Below the pieces are notes generated by a model. The model saw nothing but the letters and a program-made list of their open reading frames with translations, was not told the origin of the DNA and did no database searches. DNA of 60,432 bases, taken from Ardenticatenaceae bacterium (GTDB lineage: Bacteria > Chloroflexota > Anaerolineae > Promineifilales > Promineifilaceae). Where the stretch lies: assembly GCA_011525915.1 (NCBI GenBank), contig WYBM01000091.1, positions 1 through 60,432 of the forward strand. The letters are read 5' to 3'. This document shows positions 51,330 through 59,435 of this stretch, one piece after another (position 1 is the first letter of the stretch; the number at the start of each line of letters is the position of its first letter). The position numbers and the translations under genes are program-made.

Positions 51330-51357
51330 TTGAAGGATGGTTCAGTTGTGTTAGAAT
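51330..51357 (+). promoter_or_regulatory. Promoter with leaderless start for the M23-type peptidase gene
   Basis: TTGAAG (51330-51335), 16-bp spacer, TAGAAT (51352-51357), six bases, ATG at 51364. Confidence 0.5.
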
Positions 51358-51363
51358 TAGAAC

Positions 51364-52092
51364 ATGCGTTCTTATGCTGCACACCCACCAGCACACCCTC
51401 ACCGCCTCAGGCAGGTGCCTCCCTGGCCCGAAGAAGCCAAGGAAGATGAGGTATATGGGCTGCTTGAAGAAGCATGGGAACTGGCGGCAGAGGTTGTCTA
51501 TACCGATGACATGATGCCTGTAGGGCAGCCGCCGCCTATGGTGCTGGTGATAGCTGTTGGCTTTGTTTTGGTGGTGTTGGCAATAGGGGGATTGTTGCAA
51601 TTGTCCGGGCAGGTGGTTGCCGAGCAGATACCAGGCACGGCCGTGCCTGGTGGGGGACTCCCTCGCCATTTAAAGGTAGATGATCCCACGGCCGTGGCCG
51701 CACCGTATGCTGAATACACCCTAACCCAAGGGTTACACGGACAATCCTACGGTCATCTGGCCATTGACCTGGCGGCTGGCAGGGGTGAACCAGTCCAATC
51801 CCCCATTCATGGGTATGTCTCCAATTTGTATATCGATGAGTATGGCAACACCACCCTGGTGTTGGAAAATGAGGTCTATACTGTCACCATGTTACATGGG
51901 GATTTTGCCGTGGCTATCGGCGACGAAGTGACCTTGGGGCAGGTTGTGGGTAAAGAAAGTAACAATGGGTATACCATGGATTTTTTTGGAAACTTGTGTT
52001 ACGGCCGTGTCTATTGCGGCAATCACACCCATCTGAACATTTACGACAAGCGTATTCAGGCCAATGTAAATCCCCTTGACCTGATGCCATAA
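51364..52092 (+). CDS. Membrane-anchored M23/LytM-type peptidase
   Basis: 242 aa. Residues 1-58 are cytosolic and Pro/Glu-rich, residues about 59-82 a TM helix (VLVIAVGFVLVVLAIGGLLQL), the rest extracytoplasmic. The M23 fold is marked by GHLAIDLAAGRGEPV (HxxxD metal site), SPIHGYV, the TMLHGDF strand and GNHTHLNIYD (HxH metal site), so the zinc ligands are present. It probably cuts peptidoglycan cross-links or other cell-surface peptides. Start agrees with a promoter six bases upstream. Confidence 0.78.
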   Translation: MRSYAAHPPAHPHRLRQVPPWPEEAKEDEVYGLLEEAWELAAEVVYTDDMMPVGQPPPMVLVIAVGFVLVVLAIGGLLQLSGQVVAEQIPGTAVPGGGLPRHLKVDDPTAVAAPYAEYTLTQGLHGQSYGHLAIDLAAGRGEPVQSPIHGYVSNLYIDEYGNTTLVLENEVYTVTMLHGDFAVAIGDEVTLGQVVGKESNNGYTMDFFGNLCYGRVYCGNHTHLNIYDKRIQANVNPLDLMP

Positions 52093-52175
52093 ATGCTCAT
52101 CGGCGATGCCCCAAACCCCTAAGGGTTCGTTCAAAAACAACGTTGGACTTTTGCCAGGTTCATTGTAAACCAGCC

Positions 52176-52817
52176 CTACTGAACGGCCGTGACCGTTCGT
52201 AAGCGTTCCAAAAACTCACTTAACATCACGGCCGTAGCGCCCCACACCATATGCCCTTCAACATCAAAGTAGGGCACCGTCATTTGGTACGCCTGACGTT
52301 GGATAACTCCTTCTTTGCGGCTTTCTGGCCGCAGCAGGTGACGAAGCGGTACTTCTAACAGTTCGGCCACTTCACGGACGGCCAGGTGAAATGACGGCCG
52401 TTTCCCATGATGGACCCAACCCACAAACGGATGCACCTGGTAATCCGACGGAGGAATCCAGATGGTCGCCAGTTCGCCCAAGATGGTAACGGCCGTCGGC
52501 GGTACGCCCACCTCTTCATGCGTCTCTCGCAGCGCTGCCTCTACCAATGTCTCGGCTGCCTCCTGTCGCCCGCCAGGAAATGAGATCTGCCCGGCATGGG
52601 AGTTTAAATCATCCCGCCGCCGCGTCAGCGCCAATTGCAGCTCCCCCTGGTTACAATACAGCAACAGCAGGACACTGCCCATGCGCGCTGTGCCTGGCAA
52701 ATTGGCTGGCCGTAGGTTCTGGCGTGTCAGGGGGGCCATCAGGCTGTGGGCGGCGGTGCTGTCAAAGGGCATCAGCGCCAGCGCCGCTTGCACGTCTTGG
52801 AGCGTGATTGTAGTCAT
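52176..52817 (-). CDS. Nudix hydrolase, CoA pyrophosphatase (NudL/YeaB)-like
   Basis: 213 aa. Nudix box in PGGRQEAAETLVEAALRE followed by THEEVGV (GX5EX7REXXEEXGU), preceded by LTRRRDDLNSHAGQISFPGG, the extra NudL/CoAse segment that recognises CoA. Likely cleaves CoA or derivatives to 4'-phosphopantetheine and ADP. A TACTAT sequence lies directly upstream. ACTGA repeats separate it from the next gene. Confidence 0.87.
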   Translation of the reverse strand: MTTITLQDVQAALALMPFDSTAAHSLMAPLTRQNLRPANLPGTARMGSVLLLLYCNQGELQLALTRRRDDLNSHAGQISFPGGRQEAAETLVEAALRETHEEVGVPPTAVTILGELATIWIPPSDYQVHPFVGWVHHGKRPSFHLAVREVAELLEVPLRHLLRPESRKEGVIQRQAYQMTVPYFDVEGHMVWGATAVMLSEFLERLRTVTAVQ

Positions 52818-52823
52818 GATAGT

Positions 52824-52912
52824 ACTCAGTGTTCAGTATTTGGTAAGTCAGTCGTGGTAGGCGATCGCTGAATACTGGCCTACTGAATACTGGCCTACTG
52901 AATACTGGTTAC
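52824..52912. repeat. ACTGA-type repeat, 15-bp period
   Basis: Includes three tandem copies of GCCTACTGAATACTG with the same 15-bp period as the array at 12.5 kb; overlaps the last codons of the response regulator (VTSIQ). Confidence 0.7.
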
Positions 52913-53638
52913 CGGCGTTTCCGCCCTTGTATTGCGAAACGTATACCCCAGGCCTCGCTCAGACGTGATGTACCGGGGGCGTGTCTTATCTTTATCTTCA
53001 ATTTTGCGGCGCAGGCGGTGCAGATGAACGTGCAGGCGATCTTCAAACGCCGGTTCGTGAGGCCAGAGACGGCGCAAAATAAAGTCAGTGTTCACCGTAT
53101 GCCCGGCAGCGCGCATCAGAATGTATAACAGTTTTGTCTCGGTGGGCGTTAACGAAACTGGTTTGTCATAAACCAAGGCGTTGCGCGCTGGAAAGTCTAC
53201 AGACAGGCGTTCATCTATGCGTGTGACGGCTTCCAGGTCATAGGCAAACATGCCCATGCGCCGCAGCACACCCCGCACGCGGGCGACGAGTTCGCCCGGC
53301 TTAAAGGGTTTGGTGATGTAATCTTCTGCGTGTTCTTCCAGCCCCTGCACCACGCTTTCTTCTTCGTTCACGGCCGTGAGCATCACCACTGGCAGATCGC
53401 TGAATTGGTGAATGGTGTAACAAAATTCAAAGCCGCTCATCCCCGGCGGCATGTGAATGTCTACAATGGCCAGGTGGGGCAGCCCGGTGGTTGAGAGCTG
53501 CGCTAACGCCACCTCACCTGACTGCGCCGTACTCACGCGGAATTTGGCTTGTTCAAGGGCATGTTTGACAATACGCAGGTTAAACGGGTCATCATCTACC
53601 GTTAGAATCCTGGCAGCTTGTACTTCCTGATCACTCAT
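52895..53638 (-). CDS. OmpR-type response regulator, tandem copy B
   Basis: 247 aa. Receiver (ILTVDDDPFNLRIVKHAL, phospho-acceptor in LAIVDIHMPPGMSGFEF, YITKPFKPGEL) and winged helix (LTPTETKLLYILMRAAGH to YITSERGLGYTF). Highly similar to copy A upstream (shared LTPTETKLLYILMR and GFEFC); its ATG overlaps the copy A stop. No histidine kinase is adjacent. The two may heterodimerise. Confidence 0.92.
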   Translation of the reverse strand: MSDQEVQAARILTVDDDPFNLRIVKHALEQAKFRVSTAQSGEVALAQLSTTGLPHLAIVDIHMPPGMSGFEFCYTIHQFSDLPVVMLTAVNEEESVVQGLEEHAEDYITKPFKPGELVARVRGVLRRMGMFAYDLEAVTRIDERLSVDFPARNALVYDKPVSLTPTETKLLYILMRAAGHTVNTDFILRRLWPHEPAFEDRLHVHLHRLRRKIEDKDKTRPRYITSERGLGYTFRNTRAETPVTSIQ

Positions 53639-54363
53639 AATTTAGGCGCCTCATACGTGAAAAGATAACCTTTATTACGCCGAGAAATAATGTATTTGGG
53701 TTCGTTAGGGAAGGGCTCGATCTTTTGACGCAGCCGGTGAACGTAAACACGCAGCCGATCTTCATGCGTGCGGGGTGATTCGTCTGGCCACAGCCGCCGG
53801 ATCAAAAATCCGGTGGTCACCAGCCGCCCGGCAGAGCGCATGAGAATGTATAACAGCTTGGTCTCAGTGGGTGTCAACACGACTACCTCTTGCCGCACAA
53901 TCGCCTGGCAGCGGGCAAAGTTGACGGCCAGTTCATCACCGGCACGCGTATAACTGTCCAGCGGCAGAGCAAAATCACCGATGCGACGCAGCACCCGCCG
54001 TACCCTGGCTACCAGCTCTCCCTGGCTTACCGGTTTTTTAATATAATCTTCAGCGTAATCTTCAATAGCCTGGATGATAACATCTTCATCATCCACGGCC
54101 GTGAGCATAATTACCGGCACGTCACAAAACTGGTGCATTTTGTCACAGAACTCAAACCCATCCATCCCCCCCGGCATGTTGACATCCACCAATGCCAGGT
54201 GTGGCGGCCCTATTTGCTCCATAGTGGCCAGGGCTTCTTCACCCGACCGGGCTGTAATGACCTGGAAACTGGCGTCGGATAAATGTATTTTGGCTGTGTG
54301 TAAAGAAAGATCACTATCATCCACTACCAGAATACGGGGAATTTGGGAGAGTAAACCTGTCAT
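53635..54363 (-). CDS. OmpR-type response regulator, tandem copy A
   Basis: About 242 aa from ATG 54363. Receiver (ILVVDDSDLSLHTAKIHL, phospho-acceptor in LALVDVNMPGGMDGFEF, YIKKPVSQGEL) and winged helix (LTPTETKLLYILMRSAG to YIISRRNKGYLF). Stop overlaps copy B. Upstream lies a GTTTACGTAAAC palindrome (54463-54474) that could be an autoregulatory operator. A longer frame from 54423 is less likely. Confidence 0.9.
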   Translation of the reverse strand: MTGLLSQIPRILVVDDSDLSLHTAKIHLSDASFQVITARSGEEALATMEQIGPPHLALVDVNMPGGMDGFEFCDKMHQFCDVPVIMLTAVDDEDVIIQAIEDYAEDYIKKPVSQGELVARVRRVLRRIGDFALPLDSYTRAGDELAVNFARCQAIVRQEVVVLTPTETKLLYILMRSAGRLVTTGFLIRRLWPDESPRTHEDRLRVYVHRLRQKIEPFPNEPKYIISRRNKGYLFTYEAPKL

Positions 54364-54448
54364 TAAATGTGTGCCTGAGAAATGCTGCCGATTTTTGCCG
54401 GGCAAGGACCATAACAAAAGCACAAAAGTTTTGATTCATACAATCACA

Positions 54449-54474
54449 GTAAACATGCTTTTGTTTACGTAAAC
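54449..54474. promoter_or_regulatory. GTAAAC/GTTTAC operator candidate
   Basis: Three half-sites: GTAAAC (54449-54454), GTTTAC (54463-54468) and GTAAAC (54469-54474). The last two form a 12-bp perfect palindrome. About 86-111 bp upstream of response regulator A. A TCCCTTA-TTT-TAAGGGA fold-back follows at 54491-54507. The region 54364-54694 has no other gene. Confidence 0.45.
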
Positions 54475-54589
54475 TCCGATCTTACATGTATCCCTTATTT
54501 TAAGGGACTTATGCAAATTGACCCTTACTTGCTTAATGGCCCGTTCATTGTAACAGACCTTCCCGGCTTGCTCAAGATTTTAAGCGTCT

Positions 54590-54604
54590 ACGTCAAATGA
54601 CTGA
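54590..54604. promoter_or_regulatory. TACGTCA-AA-TGAC operator-like half palindrome
   Basis: TCTACGTCAAATGAC, repeated exactly at 55172-55186, where it extends into the full palindrome TACGTCA-AA-TGACGTA. It lies about 90 bp upstream of the receiver-only regulator ATG. Confidence 0.4.
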
Positions 54605-54659
54605 GAGCCATCGCCATATAAGTGGTCTTTTGTTGTACGGCCGTTCGGCCATACCGCCG

Positions 54660-54688
54660 ATGACGCCGTCAGCCAGAACCGCTATGCT
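54660..54688 (+). promoter_or_regulatory. Promoter with leaderless start for the receiver protein
   Basis: ATGACG (54660-54665, 4/6), 17-bp spacer, TATGCT (54683-54688, 4/6), six bases, ATG 54695. Confidence 0.45.
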
Positions 54689-54694
54689 ACCAAG

Positions 54695-55132
54695 ATGACA
54701 CACGCTATTTCTGTTTTGCTGGTAGATGATTATGCTGTGATACGCCAGGGTTTGCGCGCCCTGATCAGTACGGCACCAGATATTGTGGTGGTGGGTGAAG
54801 CGGGTGATGGGGCCACGGCCGTGAGCCAAAGCCATATGTTGTGCCCCGATGTGGCCATTATGGATATGGTCATGCCGGGGCTGGATAGCCTGGAAGCCAT
54901 TCGCCTGATCAGGCAGCAATCACCCCATACGCGCATTCTTGTGCTGACCAACTTCGGCGATGAAAAACGCGTGCTGGCTGCCCTGGCTGCCGGCGTGCAT
55001 GGGTACTTGCTTAAAGACGCTGTCCTCACCGATATCATTGAAGCCATTCACCAGGTATACAATGGTAAACCTGCGCTTCACCCCAGTATCAGCCACGTGC
55101 TGGTGCAGGCGGTGCAGCGCGCTAAAACGTAA
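54695..55132 (+). CDS. Receiver-only response regulator (NarL-type without HTH)
   Basis: 145 aa. NarL/FixJ-type receiver with VLLVDDYAVIRQGL, phospho-acceptor Asp57 in AIMDMVMPG, LTNFGDEKRV and LLKDA. It ends at LHPSISHVLVQAVQRAKT, just where paralogues such as the one at 59492 continue into a LuxR HTH domain. No HTH is encoded in any frame of the next 330 bases, so this is a stand-alone receiver or a truncated regulator. It could be a phosphate sink or allosteric partner. Start supported by a -10 box six bases upstream. Confidence 0.85.
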   Translation: MTHAISVLLVDDYAVIRQGLRALISTAPDIVVVGEAGDGATAVSQSHMLCPDVAIMDMVMPGLDSLEAIRLIRQQSPHTRILVLTNFGDEKRVLAALAAGVHGYLLKDAVLTDIIEAIHQVYNGKPALHPSISHVLVQAVQRAKT

Positions 55133-55171
55133 AACACAACGCGCAACATGTGGGACTGTCTGGTGTTTATA

Positions 55172-55190
55172 TCTACGTCAAATGACGTAT
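55172..55190. promoter_or_regulatory. TACGTCA-AA-TGACGTA palindrome
   Basis: Seven-base inverted repeat separated by AA, 40 bp after the receiver gene and 280 bp before the ATP-grasp gene; shares 15 bases with the site at 54590. Confidence 0.45.
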
Positions 55191-55306
55191 ACACATCACC
55201 ACATCTGGCAGTTAAAATGCATAAAATTGCTGATTTGAGCCAACCCATTGTACTGTAAGATATGTAGACGGCCGTAGCCGCTGGCTAACAGCCAAGAAGA
55301 AGAGAC

Positions 55307-55340
55307 GAGAGCCATCCACAGCCAAGCGTAGATGGCTCTC
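55307..55340 (+). promoter_or_regulatory. Leader stem-loop upstream of the ATP-grasp gene
   Basis: 10-bp perfect stem GAGAGCCATC / GATGGCTCTC with a 14-nt loop, then CACCAGTTGTAAATTGGTGAG, which can form a second small stem (CACCA/TGGTG). No T-run. In the 339-bp gap before the ATP-grasp ATG; may be a 5' UTR structure. No known riboswitch consensus recognised. Confidence 0.45.
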
Positions 55341-55471
55341 ACCAGTTGTAAATTGGTGAGAAATTAATAACCAATTGGTGCGCCACATCCTGAACTCCCT
55401 AGTCTATAAAGCCACCACATATGCGACTCCACACACGTGTGAGTTCGCCAGATAAAGATAGGAGATAAAAA

Positions 55472-56632
55472 ATGGATTATTACGAAAACTTACAAATTAA
55501 TGGGCACCCTCCTCACGGTCGCGCACGCAAACCCCCCTGGCGTATTGCCCTCACCGCTAACCTGAAGAGCCAGGTTTACTGGCAGCCAGGGCTCCCCCCC
55601 GATGCCGGTGCGGAATATGATGCCCACGAAACGGTCGAGGCCATCGCCGCCGCCCTGGAAGCTGACGGACACTTTGTCCACGTTTGTATGGCCGACCACA
55701 CCCTCCCGGAAACTTTTTTGAATTTAAGACCCCATTTTGTCTTTAACATTGCTGAAGGCATGGGCGGTGACGCCCGCGAAGCGCAGGTGCCGGCCTTATG
55801 TGAATTAATGGGCATCCCCTACACCGCTTCCCGTGTCCTGACCAACGCCCTCTCCCTGGATAAGACACAAACCAAGCGCATCTGGCAAAGCCTGGGGCTG
55901 CCTACCGCACGTTTCCAAGAATTTCATACCAGCGAACAAGCCCTTGACCCGGCGTTACACTACCCTCTGTTTGTCAAGCCGGCCCGCGAAGGCACAGGCA
56001 TGGGCATGGGCGAAGAGTCAGTGGTGCGCACGGAAGCCGCCCTGCGCGAACGAGTGGCCTGGATCATTGAAACGTACAAACAACCGGCGCTGGTAGAAGA
56101 ACTGCTGACCGGGCGCGAATTTACGGTGGGCTTTATTGGGAATCGTGGTTTTGCCGGGGGGCGAGCACGGCCGTACCTCTATAATTTTGACGGCTATCAC
56201 TTCTTCCCTGTGTTGGAGATTGATGCCAGCCGCAGTGTCACCCCCGGCGTTTACGGCCACGCGGCTAAAGCGCTGGAACTAGACGAATCCGGCGCACCGG
56301 CCTACCTCTGCCCGGCCGACATCAGCGATGAACTGCGTGACCAGTTGTACAGCCTGACCCAGCAGGCGGCCGAAGCTATCAACGTCTGCGACGTTTCCCG
56401 TATCGATTTTCGTCTGGATGCTCACGGACAGCCCCAACTGCTGGAAATTAATACCCTGCCCGGCCTCAACCCGGCCGTTTCTGATGTATGCATTATGGCT
56501 CGCGCTGAAGGCCTGCCTTACCAGACCCTTATTACCGAAATTTTGTACCTGGCCGCAGAACGGTTTAATTTACCATACCCCGCCGTAGACATGACCGTGC
56601 TTGAACCTGCCACCCTCACCTCAAAAAACTAA
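55472..56632 (+). CDS. D-Ala-D-Ala ligase-like ATP-grasp ligase
   Basis: 386 aa; AGGAGATAAAAA precedes the ATG. The N-terminal domain has YDAHETVEAIAAALEADGH and FNIAEGMGGDAREAQVPALCE. The ATP-grasp core has LDKTQTKRIWQSLGLPT, PLFVKPAREGTGMGM, LVEELLTGREFTVGFIGN and C-terminal DFRLDAHGQPQLLEINTLPGLNP with metal ligands. It resembles Ddl but is about 70 aa longer, and the FNIAEG group is usually not the cell-wall Ddl. ATP-grasp ligases join a carboxylate to an amine. The next gene encodes lysine 2,3-aminomutase, so a beta-lysine or peptide-like product is a reasonable guess. Confidence 0.85.
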   Translation: MDYYENLQINGHPPHGRARKPPWRIALTANLKSQVYWQPGLPPDAGAEYDAHETVEAIAAALEADGHFVHVCMADHTLPETFLNLRPHFVFNIAEGMGGDAREAQVPALCELMGIPYTASRVLTNALSLDKTQTKRIWQSLGLPTARFQEFHTSEQALDPALHYPLFVKPAREGTGMGMGEESVVRTEAALRERVAWIIETYKQPALVEELLTGREFTVGFIGNRGFAGGRARPYLYNFDGYHFFPVLEIDASRSVTPGVYGHAAKALELDESGAPAYLCPADISDELRDQLYSLTQQAAEAINVCDVSRIDFRLDAHGQPQLLEINTLPGLNPAVSDVCIMARAEGLPYQTLITEILYLAAERFNLPYPAVDMTVLEPATLTSKN

Positions 56633-56661
56633 ACGCACCAATAATCCATTATCTCCATCCA

Positions 56662-56691
56662 TCCTGACAGGTCTGGATAGACCTGTCAGGA
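56662..56691 (+). terminator. Stem-loop between ATP-grasp and kamA genes
   Basis: 13-bp perfect stem TCCTGACAGGTCT / AGACCTGTCAGGA, GGAT loop, followed by a pyrimidine-rich CTTCTCTTTCTT. Weak or partial terminator, or repeat of the CCTGACAGGT kind. Confidence 0.55.
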
Positions 56692-56810
56692 CTTCTCTTT
56701 CTTGCGGTACTAATGCCAGATCGCCCATTTGTAAGGATAATAAGCTATAGTTGTGGCTGTCTGATGGCAGCAGCCACCAACGAACCACTATTTTGAGTGA
56801 GGTATAACCC

Positions 56811-58211
56811 ATGAATGAACTAACACCAACTATCTACACCCGTGCTCCTTTCTGGCAAGATATTCCCGCCGAAAAATGGATGGACTGGCGCTGGCAAATG
56901 AGTCGCCGCCTGAACACTGTAGACGAACTGGCACAGGTCGTTAACCTGACTGACTCTGAGCGCGAAGCCCTGAAAACCAACGGACTCTTCCGGGTAGACA
57001 TCACCCCCTACTTCGCCAGTCTGATGGACCCAGACGACATTCACTGTCCGGTGCGTAAACAAATTATCCCCACCAGCCGGGAGATTGTGCCCTTCCAGGC
57101 CATGATGGAAGATTCACTGGCCGAAGACAAACATTCGCCCGTGCCGGGATTGGTACACCGCTACCCGGATCGCGTATTGATGCTGGTGACGACGCAGTGT
57201 GCCAGCTACTGTCGATACTGCACCCGCAGCCGTATCGTAGGCGACCCCACGGAAACGTTCAGCCGCCAGGACTTTGATGCCCAAATCGCCTATATCGAGC
57301 AGACGCCGCAAATCCGCGATGTGCTGCTCTCTGGTGGTGACCCCTTGGTGCTGGCGCCCAAGCTGCTAGACATGATCCTGGGCCGCTTGCGGGCCATTCC
57401 CCACCTGGAGATCATCCGCATCGGATCACGGGTGCCTGTTTTCCTGCCGCAGCGGGTGACGCCAGAACTGTGTGAGATGTTAGCGCAATATCACCCCCTG
57501 TGGATGAATATTCATGTTAACCACCCCAAGGAGATCACGCCCGAACTGGCTGCCGCCTGTGACCGCCTGTCCCGCGCAGGCATTCCCCTGGGCAACCAGA
57601 GCGTACTGCTGGCGGGCGTGAATGATTCTGTACACATCCAGCGGCAGTTGGTGCATGATCTGGTGAAGATGCGCGTACGGCCGTATTACCTGTATCAATG
57701 TGATCTTGTCAAAGGCGCCGGCCACTTCCGCACCAGTGTCAGCAAGGGCATTGAGATCATCGAAGGTCTGCGTGGCCATACGTCTGGGTATGCGGTGCCC
57801 ACCTATGTGGTAGACGCACCCGGTGGTGGCGGCAAGATTCCGGTGCAGCCCAACTACGTGCTGTCACAAGGCGCGGGTAAAACCGTGCTGCGCAACTTTG
57901 AAGGCTTTATCACCGCTTATGCCGAGCCGCTGGATTATGACCCCCATGAAGTGGAGCTGCAGCAGTATGAAGTCGACCGCCGTCTGGAACCAGGCCAGGA
58001 GGGTGTATTGGGCTTGTTAGAAGGGCAGCGCATGACCATTGAGCCGGAAGGCTTTGACCAGACACACGCCCGTGGCGGGGGGGAACATCGCCTGCGCAGC
58101 GGCGACATGGCCGGCAAATGGCAGCCGTTGGGTGTGGGTGCTATGGAAGGCGAAAGTGCCGCACCCCCGCCGGCCAAACAAGTGACAGCCGGAGAAAACG
58201 AACCTGCCTGA
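56811..58211 (+). CDS. kamA: Lysine 2,3-aminomutase (radical SAM, PLP)
   Basis: 466 aa. Radical SAM cluster Cys130, Cys134, Cys137 (CASYCRYC), then SGGDPL, GNQSVLL and the PLP Lys342 in DAPGGGGKIPV. Asp298 (YQCDL) and Asp335 (VVDAPG) lie at the positions of Asp293 and Asp330 that hold the lysine side-chain amine in the clostridial enzyme (constant offset of five). Glutamate mutases have other residues there. So L-lysine to L-beta-lysine is the likely reaction. A longer C-terminal tail (about 50 aa, Gly/Pro/Ala-rich) is unusual. TGAGGT precedes the ATG. No beta-lysine acetyltransferase is adjacent. Confidence 0.9.
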   Translation: MNELTPTIYTRAPFWQDIPAEKWMDWRWQMSRRLNTVDELAQVVNLTDSEREALKTNGLFRVDITPYFASLMDPDDIHCPVRKQIIPTSREIVPFQAMMEDSLAEDKHSPVPGLVHRYPDRVLMLVTTQCASYCRYCTRSRIVGDPTETFSRQDFDAQIAYIEQTPQIRDVLLSGGDPLVLAPKLLDMILGRLRAIPHLEIIRIGSRVPVFLPQRVTPELCEMLAQYHPLWMNIHVNHPKEITPELAAACDRLSRAGIPLGNQSVLLAGVNDSVHIQRQLVHDLVKMRVRPYYLYQCDLVKGAGHFRTSVSKGIEIIEGLRGHTSGYAVPTYVVDAPGGGGKIPVQPNYVLSQGAGKTVLRNFEGFITAYAEPLDYDPHEVELQQYEVDRRLEPGQEGVLGLLEGQRMTIEPEGFDQTHARGGGEHRLRSGDMAGKWQPLGVGAMEGESAAPPPAKQVTAGENEPA

Positions 58212-58244
58212 GGGCGCAAGGGCTTATAAACAGTCAATAGAAAC

Positions 58245-58267
58245 GGCCGTTCCCTTTGGGAACGGCC
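58245..58267 (+). terminator. Terminator-like hairpin after kamA
   Basis: 10-bp stem GGCCGTTCCC / GGGAACGGCC with TTT loop; only a short ATTTG follows. The left arm contains an ACGGCCGT octamer. Confidence 0.6.
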
Positions 58268-58316
58268 ATTTGCGTTAAGCAGCTTCTGTACCAAAATTGC
58301 CTTATTGTCGTTTAAG

Positions 58317-58347
58317 TTTACATTTTGCGTTTTGTTCTTGTTACAAT
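58317..58347 (+). promoter_or_regulatory. Promoter with leaderless GTG start
   Basis: TTTACA (58317-58322), 19-bp spacer, TACAAT (58342-58347), six bases, GTG at 58354. Confidence 0.45.
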
Positions 58348-58353
58348 ACAAAT

Positions 58354-59427
58354 GTGAGTCACCAAGCGAATGATCCCCTGATCTCTCTCTTGCATAATCT
58401 GCCCGGCATGGCTTATCGCTGCCGTCATGACGCCCAGCGCATGCTCTTATTTGCCAGCCAGGGCAGTACGGAGCTGTTGGGCTGTGCCCCAGAGGCGCTG
58501 GTGGGTAATCAGGCGGTGGCCTTTGGCGACCTGATCTACCCTAAAGACCGCCCGATTGTGTTTTCTGAGATTGACGCGGCCGTAGCCGAGCAGCGGCCGT
58601 ATCGTTGTATTTACCGCATTGTCATCCGCAATGGGCATCAGCGCTGGGTGTTAGACAAGGGCAAGCCGGTCTACCAGACCGAAGACGGGTGGGTGTTAGA
58701 TGGTTTTGTTACTGACCACACCCGGCGCATGACCGCTTTCCGCCAGCTAGAGCAGCGTTTAGCTGAGCAGGCGCGCAAAGCAGAAAAACTGGTGGTAATG
58801 GAAGAACGTAACCGCCTGGCCCGCGAATTGCATGACTCCGTTACCCAATCCCTTTATAGCGTTACCCTGTTTGCAGAGGCCGGGCGCAATCTGGCCCGCA
58901 GCGGCCAACTGGCGCAGGCCACCCGTTACTTTGATGATGTTTTGGAAACCGGTCAGCAAGCGTTAAAGGAGATGCGGCTGCTGGTCCATAAATTACGGCC
59001 GTCTGCCCTGGAAAAAGGTGGCCTGGTAAAGGCGCTGCAAAATCGTCTCAACGCCGTCGAGGGGCGAGCCGGCGTCAAAAATCAGCTGGCACTTGAAGGT
59101 GACATTCACCTGCCCGCCGATGTGGAAGAAGCCATTTATAACGTGATCCAGGAAGCGCTGAACAATGCCATCAAACACGCTAACGCTTCTGAAGTGGGGG
59201 TTGCCTTGCGCCAGGAAAATGATACTCTGGCATTAACGATCTGGGATAATGGTGGTGGCTTTGATCCGGTGTTGGCGGATGAGAGCGGTGGTTTAGGCTT
59301 GATCAGTATGCGTGAACGTGTCCATATGATTGGTGGGACTTTTGACATCGTGTCTATCCCCGGACAGGGAACAACCATAGAGGTGCGGCTGTCGGGTGAC
59401 AGTGTTCCGCAACCAGCCAGCCAGTAA
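58354..59427 (+). CDS. NarL-type sensor histidine kinase with PAS domain
   Basis: About 357 aa from GTG 58354; ATG 58297 would lie upstream of the -10 box and is rejected. PAS domain (about residues 12-120, PAS_3 fold: YRCRHDAQRMLLFASQG to WVLDGFVTDHT), coiled coil, HisKA_3 with His160 in RELHDSVTQS, and HATPase with NNAIKHANA, DNGGGFD and GGLGLISMRERV. No TM segment, so cytosolic. It pairs with the LuxR-type regulator 64 bp downstream. Confidence 0.9.
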   Translation: MSHQANDPLISLLHNLPGMAYRCRHDAQRMLLFASQGSTELLGCAPEALVGNQAVAFGDLIYPKDRPIVFSEIDAAVAEQRPYRCIYRIVIRNGHQRWVLDKGKPVYQTEDGWVLDGFVTDHTRRMTAFRQLEQRLAEQARKAEKLVVMEERNRLARELHDSVTQSLYSVTLFAEAGRNLARSGQLAQATRYFDDVLETGQQALKEMRLLVHKLRPSALEKGGLVKALQNRLNAVEGRAGVKNQLALEGDIHLPADVEEAIYNVIQEALNNAIKHANASEVGVALRQENDTLALTIWDNGGGFDPVLADESGGLGLISMRERVHMIGGTFDIVSIPGQGTTIEVRLSGDSVPQPASQ

Positions 59428-59435
59428 TCGGTCCG

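Noticed and set aside
56811..58211. EF-P-modifying EpmB or glutamate 2,3-aminomutase
   Set aside because: Both lysine-binding Asp residues and spacing match true lysine 2,3-aminomutase, and no epmA or efp gene is adjacent.
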